Part shown: one piece after another, positions 14,010 through 20,477 of the stretch
Layout: each line of letters starts with the position of its first letter
Numbering within the stretch: the stretch's first letter is position 1
NCBI GenBank assembly: GCA_037383845.1
Contig: JARRON010000040.1
Coordinates: forward strand, 1 to 20,477
Reading direction: 5' to 3'
Length of the DNA stretch: 20,477 bases
Source of the DNA: JARRON01 sp037383845
Lineage (GTDB): Bacteria; Pseudomonadota; Gammaproteobacteria; Steroidobacterales; XN24
Translations under genes and position numbers: made by a program
Notes under the pieces: model-generated
The model's database searches: none
Told to the model about the DNA's origin: nothing
The model's input: only the letters and a program-made list of their open reading frames with translations

Positions 14010-14708
14010 ATGTCAGCACGCAGGATTGAGAAGAAGATCGTCGGCTACCGGGTCGCCAAGCCCGAGGACAAGGCGCCGGCGAAACCGCGGACCGAAGAAG
14101 GTACCGAGGGCAAGGTCATCCGGATGCACGAGAAACTCGAGCGTCCGGAGATGCTCATCGGGGCCACCTACAAGATCAAGCCGCCCATCGCCGAGCACGC
14201 GATGTACGTGACCATCAACGACATCCTGCTGAACGCGGGCACCCCCCACGAGAGCCGGAGGCCCTTCGAGATCTTCGTGAACTCGAAGAACCTGGATCAC
14301 TACCAGTGGATCGTGGCTCTGACGCGCATCATGTCGGCGGTGTTCCGCAAGGGCGGCGACGTGACCTTCCTGGTGGAGGAGCTCAAGGCCGTGTTCGATC
14401 CCCGGGGCGGCTACTGGAAGCCCGGCGGCAAGTTCATGCCGTCGCTGATCGCCGAGCTGGGCGAGGTGGTGGAGAAGCACCTCATCAGCATCGGTCTGCT
14501 GTCCAGCCCCGGGCTTGACGAGCACCAGAAGGCGCTCATCGCCGAGAAGCGGGCGGAGTTCGAGGCCCGGTCGGCCCAGCAGGACGCCTTCGCCGACAGC
14601 CCCTTCCCAGAGGGAGCGCAGCTGTGCAGCAAGTGCAGCACAACGGCGGTCGTGATGATGGATGGCTGCATGACCTGCCTCAACTGCGGCGATTCCAAGT
14701 GCGGTTAG
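14010..14708 (+). CDS. nrdJb: Class II ribonucleotide reductase accessory/C-terminal subunit NrdJb (TSCPD domain)
   Basis: A 232-aa partner of NrdJa. It corresponds to the C-terminal part of single-chain class II reductases: a TSCPD-type domain at about 60-165 (PFEIFVNSKNLDHYQW, ALTRIMSAVFRKGGD, VFDPRGGYW) and a cysteine-rich tail. The tail has C206-x2-C209 and C220-x2-C223-x2-C226, ending with C226-GDSK-C231, a C-x4-C pair like the one that re-reduces the active-site disulfide in NrdJ. In P. aeruginosa both parts are needed for activity. The ATG at 14010 has only a weak GGG-containing ribosome site. A REP-like element precedes it and an intrinsic terminator follows. Confidence 0.92.
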   Translation: MSARRIEKKIVGYRVAKPEDKAPAKPRTEEGTEGKVIRMHEKLERPEMLIGATYKIKPPIAEHAMYVTINDILLNAGTPHESRRPFEIFVNSKNLDHYQWIVALTRIMSAVFRKGGDVTFLVEELKAVFDPRGGYWKPGGKFMPSLIAELGEVVEKHLISIGLLSSPGLDEHQKALIAEKRAEFEARSAQQDAFADSPFPEGAQLCSKCSTTAVVMMDGCMTCLNCGDSKCG

Positions 14709-14765
14709 CCGCCTCCCACCGTATTGCCGGGTAGGGGCATCCCCCCTTTCCCTGCCCGGCGTCTG

Positions 14766-14794
14766 CGAGCCCGCCCCGTGCGGGCTCGTTTTTT
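14766..14794 (+). terminator. Intrinsic terminator of the nrdJa-nrdJb operon
   Basis: A perfect 9-bp stem, CGAGCCCGC (14766-14774) with GCGGGCTCG (14780-14788) around CCCGT, is followed at once by six T (14789-14794). It lies 57 bp past the nrdJb stop. Confidence 0.93.
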
Positions 14795-14827
14795 GGCGCC
14801 CCCGGCCACACGGACCGCGGCCTGGGG

Positions 14828-14833
14828 TAACAT
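14828..14833 (+). promoter_or_regulatory. Candidate -10 element before the small exported protein gene
   Basis: TAACAT followed by GCCGGGGC. The predicted start of transcription falls within a few bases of the GTG at 14843, and no Shine-Dalgarno with usable spacing exists, so a leaderless or nearly leaderless mRNA is possible. No -35 seen. Confidence 0.35.
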
Positions 14834-14842
14834 GCCGGGGCA

Positions 14843-15271
14843 GTGAATCCCCGTTTCCTCTCGCGCGCCTGCATCGTCGCCGTGACCTGCCTGCTGGGCT
14901 GGTCCGGGGTGCCCCCGGCCGTCGCCCAGCCCGGCTCGGAAGAACCGCCGGCCAGGCAGCTCTTCTGGCACCGGGAGGGGGACCGGGTCATCGTCTCCAA
15001 TGTGCGTTTCAGCCGCACCGACGAGTTCACCCTCGCCGGGCGGGAATCCCTGGAGTCCACCGCCTCGTCCAACGCCATGCTGGTGCTGATCACCAACCGC
15101 CGGTTCGTGGCCTACAGCGTCTACACGGCCTCGTGGCAGTCGCTGGACCGCAAGCCCGGCGAAACCGTGGAGCGGGTTGTCGCGGAGGACTGGGCAGGCT
15201 ACGTGCTGACCAGCCGGCGCGCCCTGAACTTTAACGGCCGCACCGCCGCATGGTCCGAGGGCGACCGCTGA
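14843..15271 (+). CDS. Small exported protein of unknown function with a propeller-like internal repeat
   Basis: A 142-aa protein starting at GTG. A Sec signal peptide covers residues 1-29, with likely cleavage near PAVAQ. I do not recognise a named family. The mature part is beta-rich, without cysteine, and contains an internal repeat of exact 39-residue period: T84-N-R-R and T95-A-S-W recur as T123-S-R-R and T134-A-A-W. A weaker related stretch, VIVSNVRFS, is at 49-57. Repeats of this kind resemble beta-propeller blades, though two or three blades are too few for a closed propeller, so it may oligomerise or be a remnant. Its 3' end overlaps the next gene by 22 bp, indicating translational coupling. 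An intrinsic terminator separates it from nrdJb. Confidence 0.7.
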   Translation: MNPRFLSRACIVAVTCLLGWSGVPPAVAQPGSEEPPARQLFWHREGDRVIVSNVRFSRTDEFTLAGRESLESTASSNAMLVLITNRRFVAYSVYTASWQSLDRKPGETVERVVAEDWAGYVLTSRRALNFNGRTAAWSEGDR

Positions 15272-15732
15272 GATTCGCTGCCGCCGGCATGGCCTGCCTG
15301 CTGTGCCTGGCGGCGGACGCTTTGCCGGCCTGTAATCCGACGCCGGCGATGCCCCCGGTCCTGGAAGGGTATCCCTATGACGAGACCGCCGCCCGGATCC
15401 TGATCAGGGACGCAGGGTCCGTGGTCACGGCGCGCTTCCGATCCACCATCGAGACGCTGCTGGGGGAGGAAGGCCTTTCCACCACCTACGTCTTCGAGAT
15501 CATCGACGGCTGGAAGGCGGTCCAGCCGCGCCGCCTGGCCATCGAGGGCGTCTGGGTGCCCTGCGACCTGGATCTTGAAAAAGACGCGGTATTTCTCCTC
15601 TACCTGGACGGTGACCGGCTGCTGCACGCCGTCCCGGGCCGGGACCTGGAGACGGAGCTGGCGCTGCTGGGTGACGTGGACTGGTTCTACGGGCCTTCGG
15701 GACACCTTGTCCGTCCCGTGGAGCGGGACTAG
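15250..15732 (+). CDS. Small exported protein of unknown function, possibly NTR/TIMP-like fold
   Basis: A 160-aa protein with a signal peptide (MVRGRPLRF, then a hydrophobic stretch ending at about ADA, residue 24). The mature chain has only two cysteines, C28 near its start and C105, which could form a disulfide. Segments TTYVFEIIDGWKA (78-90) and AVFLLYLDGDRLL (113-125) follow the pattern of bacterial netrin/TIMP-like OB-fold proteins, where a Y-x-F-x-V-x-x-x-W-K strand is followed by a cysteine and a Y-L-V-Y-like strand. This is a fold guess only. LPAC at 25-28 is not a good lipobox because of the proline. No Shine-Dalgarno is seen; the 22-bp overlap with the preceding gene suggests coupled translation. 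An in-frame ATG at 15289 is a shorter alternative. Confidence 0.7.
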   Translation: MVRGRPLRFAAAGMACLLCLAADALPACNPTPAMPPVLEGYPYDETAARILIRDAGSVVTARFRSTIETLLGEEGLSTTYVFEIIDGWKAVQPRRLAIEGVWVPCDLDLEKDAVFLLYLDGDRLLHAVPGRDLETELALLGDVDWFYGPSGHLVRPVERD

Positions 15733-15758
15733 CGCCGGTCCGCGCGGGACCCATCCCG

Positions 15759-15764
15759 TATACT
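15759..15764 (+). promoter_or_regulatory. Candidate -10 element before the M49-like lipoprotein gene
   Basis: TATACT followed by GCGGGGC, 28 bp before the GTG at 15793, in the only gap between the small exported genes and the peptidase. No -35 seen. Confidence 0.45.
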
Positions 15765-15792
15765 GCGGGGCTTCCTGAAAGGAGGCTAAAGC

Positions 15793-17499
15793 GTGTTCCG
15801 AACCACTGCCCTTTCCCCCGTCCTTGTGGTGATGGCGGCCATCATGCTGACCGCCTGTTCTGCGACCGAACCGATGACTGCGCCCGAACCGGACGGTGCA
15901 GCGCGCAGCGGCGACGGCCCCGGACCGGTGGACGGCTACTCGGTGGACGCCCGGCTGGCGGCATTCGCCCCTGTGGAGCTGACCGCCGACCTGTCCCACC
16001 TGAGCCTGAACCAGGTGAGGATGATCGAGCTTTTCATCGAGGCCGCCGACATCATGGATCGGCTGTTCTGGCTGCAGGCCTACGGAGAGCCGGAGCCGCT
16101 GCTGGCCTCCCTCGGCGATACGGCCACCCGGCGGTTCGCGGAGATCAACTACGGGCCGTGGGACAGGCTGGCCGCCGACCGGCCTTTCGTTGACGGCGCA
16201 GGCCCGAAGCCGCCGGGAGCCCAGTTCTATCCCGAGGACATGAGCCGGGCGGAGTTCGAGGCGGCGGACTTCCCCGGCAAGGCGGACCTGTACACCCTGG
16301 TCAGGCGCGGCGAGGACGGAACCTTGTACGCCGAGCCCTATCACGTGGCCTATCAGCAGGAGCTGGGGCGGGCGGCCCGGCTGCTGGCCCAGGCGGCGGA
16401 GCTGGCGGAGAACGACGCCCTGCGGCGCTACCTGGAACTTCGGGCCCGGGCGCTGATCACGGACGACTATCGTCCCAGCGACCTTGCCTGGATGGACATG
16501 AAAGACAACGAGCTGGACCTGGTGATCGGCGCCATCGAGACCTACGAGGACCAGCTGTTCGGCTACCGGGCGGCTTACGAGGCCTATGTGCTGGTCAAGG
16601 ACACGGCGTGGAGCGAGCGCCTCGCCCGGTTCGCCGCTTTCCTGCCGGATCTGCAGGCCGGGCTGCCGGTCTCGGAATTCTTCAAGTCCGAGACGCCCGG
16701 AACGGACTCCGACCTGAACGCCTACGACGTCATCTACTATGCGGGCCACTGCAACGCCGGCAGCAAGACCATTGCCATCAACCTGCCCAACGACGAGCAG
16801 GTGCAGCTGGCCAAGGGGACCCGGCGACTGCAGCTGAAAAATGCCATGCGGGCGAAGTTCGACAAGATCATGGTGCCCATTGCCGGCCAGCTGGTGGCGC
16901 CGGACCAGCGGGATCACGTGACATTCGACGCTTTCTTCGGTAACACCATGTTCCACGAGGTCGCCCACGGCCTGGGCATCAAGAATACGGTCAACGACCG
17001 CGGCACCGTCCGGGAGGCGCTGAAGGAGTACGCCTCCAGCATGGAAGAGGGCAAGGCAGACGTGCTGGGCCTGTACATGATCACCTGGCTACACGACCGG
17101 GGTGAGCTGCCGGACGCCGGGCTCATGGACTATTACGTGACCTTCATGACGGGCATATTCCGGTCCGTTCGTTTCGGGGCTACCAGTGCCCACGGCAGGG
17201 CCAACATGGTGCGCTTCAATTTCTTCCGGAACTGGGGCGCGTTCTCACGGGACCCGGCCACCGGGCTGTACCGGGTGGACGAGGCGAAGATGCGCGCCGC
17301 CATCGACGCTCTCTCGGCCCAGATCCTCACGCTTCAGGGCTCCGGTGACTACGCCGGCGCAGAGGAGTTCACCGAGCGCATGGGCGTCGTGGGCCCGGTG
17401 CTCGAGTCCGACCTGGAGCGGCTGGAGGCTGCCGGTATTCCCGTGGACGTCACCTTCCGCCAGGGCATGGACGTCCTGGGGCTTCGGACCAGCCGCTGA
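15793..17499 (+). CDS. Dipeptidyl-peptidase III-like (M49-related) zinc hydrolase lipoprotein
   Basis: A 568-aa protein starting at GTG, with AAAGGAGG 7 nt upstream. A lipoprotein signal ends in lipobox LTAC (C22), so it is membrane-anchored and outside the cytoplasm. The zinc site shows HEVAH at 388-392 and EEGKAD at 418-423, about 30 residues later, matching the HExxGH...EECRAD arrangement of M49 peptidases. Here the site is the five-residue HExxH form, not the HExxGH of classical DPP III. GPWDRLAADRPFV near residues 118-130 and the YYAGHCNAGSKTIAINLPN segment also fit the family. Substrate is unknown. The patatin gene begins 3 bp after the stop, so they are likely co-transcribed. Confidence 0.82.
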   Translation: MFRTTALSPVLVVMAAIMLTACSATEPMTAPEPDGAARSGDGPGPVDGYSVDARLAAFAPVELTADLSHLSLNQVRMIELFIEAADIMDRLFWLQAYGEPEPLLASLGDTATRRFAEINYGPWDRLAADRPFVDGAGPKPPGAQFYPEDMSRAEFEAADFPGKADLYTLVRRGEDGTLYAEPYHVAYQQELGRAARLLAQAAELAENDALRRYLELRARALITDDYRPSDLAWMDMKDNELDLVIGAIETYEDQLFGYRAAYEAYVLVKDTAWSERLARFAAFLPDLQAGLPVSEFFKSETPGTDSDLNAYDVIYYAGHCNAGSKTIAINLPNDEQVQLAKGTRRLQLKNAMRAKFDKIMVPIAGQLVAPDQRDHVTFDAFFGNTMFHEVAHGLGIKNTVNDRGTVREALKEYASSMEEGKADVLGLYMITWLHDRGELPDAGLMDYYVTFMTGIFRSVRFGATSAHGRANMVRFNFFRNWGAFSRDPATGLYRVDEAKMRAAIDALSAQILTLQGSGDYAGAEEFTERMGVVGPVLESDLERLEAAGIPVDVTFRQGMDVLGLRTSR

Positions 17500-17502
17500 G
17501 CC

Positions 17503-18228
17503 ATGGGCGAGTCTCTCGGCGACTGGCTCGGGCGTGAGCCTTTCACCCTGGCGCTGTCGGCGGGGTTCTTCGGCTTCTTCGCCCACGCGGGCGTGCTCAT
17601 GGCCCTGGAGGAGGCCGGGCGGCGCCCCGCGCGGGTCACCGGGGCCAGCGCCGGCGCCCTGGCCGGCGGTGCCTGGAGCGCCGGCGTGAGCGCCGCGGAT
17701 CTCAGGGATGCCCTGTTCGAGGTCCGCCGGGAGGACTTCTGGGACCCGGGCCCGGGACTGGGCCTGCTGCGGGGCCGGCGGTTCCGCGGGCTGCTGGCGC
17801 GTCTTTGCCCGGTGGAGCGCGTCAGCGACTGTGGCGTGCCCCTGGCCGTCTCGTTCTTCGACGGCCTCCGCCGGCGGACGCTGGTGCCCCGTGACTGGCG
17901 TTTCGTGGAGGCCGTCTATGCCTCCTGCGCGGTGCCCTTCCTGTTTCACCCCCTTTTCCGCAAGGGGCGGCCCTACTGGGACGGCGGTATCCGCGACCGG
18001 GCGGCCCTGGCGGCCACGGACCGCGACGAGCGAGTGCTCTGTCACTGGCTGCCACCGTCCGACGAGCGGGCCCCGCCGGCTCCGAGCGCCGGCAGGGCCA
18101 TTATCACTGTCGCCGGGCTGGCGCGTCCGGGACCGGGCAGGCTGGAGGCCGGGCGTCGCGCCTGGCACCAGGCCCGTGAGGCCGTGCACAGGGCCCTGGA
18201 ATGCCCCCTCGAGGCGGTGACCGCATGA
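17503..18228 (+). CDS. Patatin-like phospholipase with ATGL-like oxyanion motif
   Basis: A 241-aa Ser-Asp dyad acyl hydrolase. The nucleophile elbow is GASAG with S49, and the Asp is D160 in DGG. The usual bacterial oxyanion loop GGGxRG is absent; in its place is SAGFFGFFAHAG (19-30), closer to the SGCGFLG-type loop of adipose triglyceride lipase, whose dyad S47/D166 has similar spacing. It has no signal peptide and is short for a patatin, close to a bare catalytic domain. Activity is expected on phospholipid or neutral lipid acyl esters, but the substrate is inference. The stop overlaps the cysZ start in ATGA, so the two are translationally coupled. Confidence 0.8.
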   Translation: MGESLGDWLGREPFTLALSAGFFGFFAHAGVLMALEEAGRRPARVTGASAGALAGGAWSAGVSAADLRDALFEVRREDFWDPGPGLGLLRGRRFRGLLARLCPVERVSDCGVPLAVSFFDGLRRRTLVPRDWRFVEAVYASCAVPFLFHPLFRKGRPYWDGGIRDRAALAATDRDERVLCHWLPPSDERAPPAPSAGRAIITVAGLARPGPGRLEAGRRAWHQAREAVHRALECPLEAVTA

Positions 18229-18989
18229 TCGGCGATTTCAGCCGGGGTTTCGGCTACGCCTTCGCGGGGCTGAAGTCCCTGCGCCGTCCGGGCATCGGCC
18301 GCTACGTGGCGCTGCCGCTCCTGGTGAACCTGGTCATGTTCGCCGCCGGCGGCTGGTGGCTGGCCCTGAGCCTCGGCGACCTCATCGCCTGGGTACAGGG
18401 TTACCTGCCCCAGTGGCTGGACTGGCTGGCGTGGCTGCTCTGGCCGCTTGCGGTGGCCGGCTTCCTGGCCGTGGCCTGGTTCGGCTTTACGCTGCTGGCG
18501 AATCTCGTCGGCTCGCCTTTCAACGGCCTGCTGGCCGAGAAGGTCGCCCGCCTCGAGGGCAAGACGCCGGGCCCGGGCCGTCCTCTTTGGCAGGAGGTCG
18601 CCCGCGCCCCCGTCGCCGAAGTCCGCAAGCTGGGCTACTTCGCCGTGCTGGCCCTGCCGGCCCTGGTGCTTTTCATTGTCCCGGTCGTGAACGTCGCGGC
18701 GCCGGCGGTGTGGCTTGCGGTCAGCGCCTGGATGCTCGCGGTGGAATACGCGGACTATCCCATGGGCAACGAGGGCATGGAGGCCACGCGCCAGAGGGAC
18801 GTGCTTCGCCGCCGCCGGGGCCTGGCGCTGGGTTTCGGCGCCGGGGTCCTGGTGATGACCCTGGTCCCCATACTGAACTTCCTGTCCATGCCGGCGGGCG
18901 TGGTGGGTGCGACCCTGCTTTGGACCCGTGAAATTGCCGACGACAGCACTGCCGGGGCGTCGGCTTCGGGTAAAATGCCGGCCCCGTGA
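18225..18989 (+). CDS. cysZ: Sulfate transporter CysZ (EI24 domain)
   Basis: A 254-aa inner-membrane protein that brings sulfate into the cell for cysteine synthesis, matching E. coli CysZ (253 aa) in length. Features of the family are FSRGFGYAFAGLKSLRRPG at the N-terminus, several hydrophobic segments, the LLANLVGSPFNGLLAEKV region (about 88-105), and EYADYPMGNEG (about 174-184) before the last membrane segment. The ATG at 18225 overlaps the patatin stop (ATGA); a longer frame from 18201 adds only antisense-like residues. No cys-regulon genes are nearby, so the link to sulfur assimilation rests on the family alone. Confidence 0.9.
   Translation: MIGDFSRGFGYAFAGLKSLRRPGIGRYVALPLLVNLVMFAAGGWWLALSLGDLIAWVQGYLPQWLDWLAWLLWPLAVAGFLAVAWFGFTLLANLVGSPFNGLLAEKVARLEGKTPGPGRPLWQEVARAPVAEVRKLGYFAVLALPALVLFIVPVVNVAAPAVWLAVSAWMLAVEYADYPMGNEGMEATRQRDVLRRRRGLALGFGAGVLVMTLVPILNFLSMPAGVVGATLLWTREIADDSTAGASASGKMPAP
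18971..18976 (+). promoter_or_regulatory. Candidate -10 element before the L,D-transpeptidase gene
   Basis: TAAAAT followed by GCCGGCCCC, inside the last codons of cysZ. The predicted transcription start near 18983 gives a leader of about 36 nt to the ATG at 19019. No -35 seen. Confidence 0.4.
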
Positions 18990-19018
18990 TGGCAGTTCGG
19001 GATTTCGACGGGAGCATC

Positions 19019-19585
19019 ATGGTCGGCCGCGCACGAGCGGTCGTCAGCCTGTGCACTGTGCTGTTCGTCACTGGCCTGGCCCTGGGCGGGGCCGGCCAGG
19101 CGACTGCGGACATCGCCACCCCGTCCCGGGCGGAGCCATCCGCCGGGGAAGAGGCTCACCTGCCCGCGGACGAACTGGTGGTGAGAAAGGGCGAGCGTAA
19201 GCTGTACCTGCTCCGGGAAGGGCAGGTCCTCCGGAGCTACGATATCGCCCTGGGGCAGCAGCCGGAGGGGCACAAGCAACGGGAAGGCGACTCCCGCACT
19301 CCGGAAGGCAGCTACCGGATCGACTGGCGCAAGTCCGACAGCGAGTTCTTCCTGGCCCTTCATATCTCCTATCCGAACGACCGGGACGTCCGGAACGCCC
19401 GCCGCCGGGGGCTGGATCCGGGCGGCCAGATCATGATCCACGGCCTGCCCAACGAGCCCCGGTACCCGCGGCGACAGTACCTCTGGTCGGACTGGACCGA
19501 CGGCTGCATTGCCGTGAGCAACGCCGCCATGATCGACCTGTGGGTGTCCGTGCCGGACGATACGCCCATCACCATCCTCCCCTGA
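19019..19585 (+). CDS. L,D-transpeptidase (YkuD domain) family protein
   Basis: A 188-aa exported protein with a Sec signal (MVGRARAVVSL, hydrophobic core, cleavage near residue 32). The YkuD domain covers about 58-187: ELVVRKGERKLYLL opens it, and the catalytic pair is H141 (IMIHGLP) and C163 in WTDGCIAVSN. Such enzymes make 3-3 peptidoglycan cross-links or attach lipoproteins. The DGCIAVSN form is nearer the YafK-like branch than the SHGC form of YbiS, so the exact reaction is uncertain. The ATG at 19019 was chosen for its signal peptide and GGGAG 4 nt upstream. GTG at 18986 or ATG at 18989, overlapping the cysZ stop, are alternatives that would add 10-11 residues before the signal. Confidence 0.87.
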   Translation: MVGRARAVVSLCTVLFVTGLALGGAGQATADIATPSRAEPSAGEEAHLPADELVVRKGERKLYLLREGQVLRSYDIALGQQPEGHKQREGDSRTPEGSYRIDWRKSDSEFFLALHISYPNDRDVRNARRRGLDPGGQIMIHGLPNEPRYPRRQYLWSDWTDGCIAVSNAAMIDLWVSVPDDTPITILP

Positions 19586-19656
19586 TCCCGCGTGCAACAC
19601 GCCAAGCCCGCGATCCGGCCCGGCGATCCGGGAGCGTTTGCGCCCCCAGCCTGCCG

Positions 19657-20477
19657 ATGAGCGATTCCCGGACGCTGCCCGACGCCACGGAGCTTTTGCG
19701 CAGGCTGCGCGCGGGAGAGGTCAGCGCCGCGGCGCTGGTAGAGGAGCACCTGGCGCGGCTTGCCGGGACGCACGACCGGATCAATGCCGCCACGGAGGTG
19801 CTCGCCGACGAGGCCAGGGAGCAGGCCGCGGCGCCCAGGCCGGGCCCGCTGTCCGGACTGCCCGTGAGCGTGAAAGAGGTGTTCGCGATGCGCGGCCGGG
19901 AGGTCACCGTGGGGTCCGAGCGGATGCCGCCGACGCTGTGCACGGTGGATGCCGCCGTGGTGGCGCGTCTCCGGGCGGCCGGGGCGGTGATCATCGCCCG
20001 CGGCAACGTCCCGGAACTGTCCATGGCCGGCGAGACGGACAACCCGCGCTTCGGCCTGACCCGCAATCCCCTCGACCCGGAGCGCACCGCCGGCGGGTCG
20101 TCGGGAGGGGACGCAGCCCTGGTGGCCTCCGGCTGCGTTGCCGCGGGGATCGGCAGCGACATCCTGGGCTCCATCCGCATACCTTCGGCATTCTGCGGAC
20201 TGGTGGGATTCAAGCCCGCCTCCGGGGCGGTGGACAAGACCGGGGGCTGGCCGGCGTTCGCCGGGGCCGCCGACGACTGGCTGGCTGCCGGCCCCATCGC
20301 CCGCAGTGTGCGCGACGTGCGGCAGATCTATGACGTTATCGCCCGGCGGCCCCTGCCGGCGGCGGGCAACCCCGGCCGGGCCCGGCTGTTCTTTCCCGAC
20401 GACTTCCCCATGCGGTTCCTGGACCCGGTCATCGGCGAGGCAGTGGAAGCAGGACGCCGGGGCCTGCTGGCCGCCGG
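19657..20477 (+). CDS. Amidase signature family enzyme, partial (runs off the window)
   Basis: At least 273 codons, open to the last base, so the C-terminal part is missing only because the window ends. The Ser-cisSer-Lys triad is complete: K73 in VSVKEVF, S148 in GGSSGG and S172 in LGSIRIPSAFCG. Spacings (75 and 24 residues) equal those of FAAH K142, S217 and S241. The oxyanion loop reads D168-I-L-G-S172; the Leu at 170 replaces a glycine that is normal in the family. It could be an acylamide or aryl-amide hydrolase. It is not GatA by context, as gatC and gatB are absent nearby. The ATG at 19657 has no clear Shine-Dalgarno. It begins 71 bp after the L,D-transpeptidase stop. Confidence 0.88.
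   Translation, partial: MSDSRTLPDATELLRRLRAGEVSAAALVEEHLARLAGTHDRINAATEVLADEAREQAAAPRPGPLSGLPVSVKEVFAMRGREVTVGSERMPPTLCTVDAAVVARLRAAGAVIIARGNVPELSMAGETDNPRFGLTRNPLDPERTAGGSSGGDAALVASGCVAAGIGSDILGSIRIPSAFCGLVGFKPASGAVDKTGGWPAFAGAADDWLAAGPIARSVRDVRQIYDVIARRPLPAAGNPGRARLFFPDDFPMRFLDPVIGEAVEAGRRGLLAA

Noticed and set aside
15325..15336. Lipobox (LPAC) in the second small exported protein
   Set aside because: Proline at the -2 position is not tolerated in the lipobox consensus; a Sec signal cleaved before it is more likely.

Overview
This is about 20.5 kb of very GC-rich DNA, almost fully coding, with short intergenic gaps and no phage, transposase, CRISPR or rRNA/tRNA genes visible. The gene set points to a high-GC gammaproteobacterium: a bacterial-type multifunctional CCA protein with HD domain, Slt70, CysZ, DegQ-like protease, and a class II ribonucleotide reductase split into NrdJa and NrdJb as in Pseudomonas. 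A Chromatiales/Ectothiorhodospiraceae-like or related lineage fits, but this is inference and the genus is not determined.

Layout. Positions 1-307 are non-coding and hold two copies of a GC-rich repeat, the second running into the end of a pteridine reductase gene (folM-like, minus). Divergent from it is a pair, midA-like methyltransferase and uppP, whose end shares a CTAG stop with the convergent cca gene. A GTG-started lipoprotein of the putative aminopeptidase family follows; its 3' end overlaps by 82 bp, antisense, with an NDUFA9-like NAD(P)-binding protein. Next are slt (minus) and, divergent from it, a TauE/SafE permease. A terminator separates that from a minus-strand proteostasis pair, hsp20 then a DegQ-like protease. 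hsp20 has a strong heat-shock sigma-32 promoter.

The largest intergenic region (11282-11727) is AT-rich and divides hsp20 from nrdJa. It carries a sigma-70-like promoter, a near-consensus NrdR box and 5'-UTR hairpins, so the B12-dependent ribonucleotide reductase appears to be under NrdR control. NrdJa keeps the thiyl cysteine and redox pair. NrdJb, encoded 128 bp further on past a REP-like double palindrome, carries the C-terminal cysteine tail. A clear intrinsic terminator closes the operon.

The right third is a run of plus-strand envelope genes: two overlapping small exported proteins of unknown function (one with a 39-residue internal repeat resembling propeller blades, one perhaps an NTR/TIMP-like fold), an M49-like zinc peptidase lipoprotein, a patatin-like lipase with an ATGL-like oxyanion motif, cysZ, an L,D-transpeptidase and a truncated amidase-signature enzyme. 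Several genes are preceded by a good -10 hexamer followed directly by a GC-rich discriminator and no recognisable -35. No wholly new multi-gene system is evident. The most unusual items are the small exported pair, the patatin and the regulation and architecture of the split reductase.
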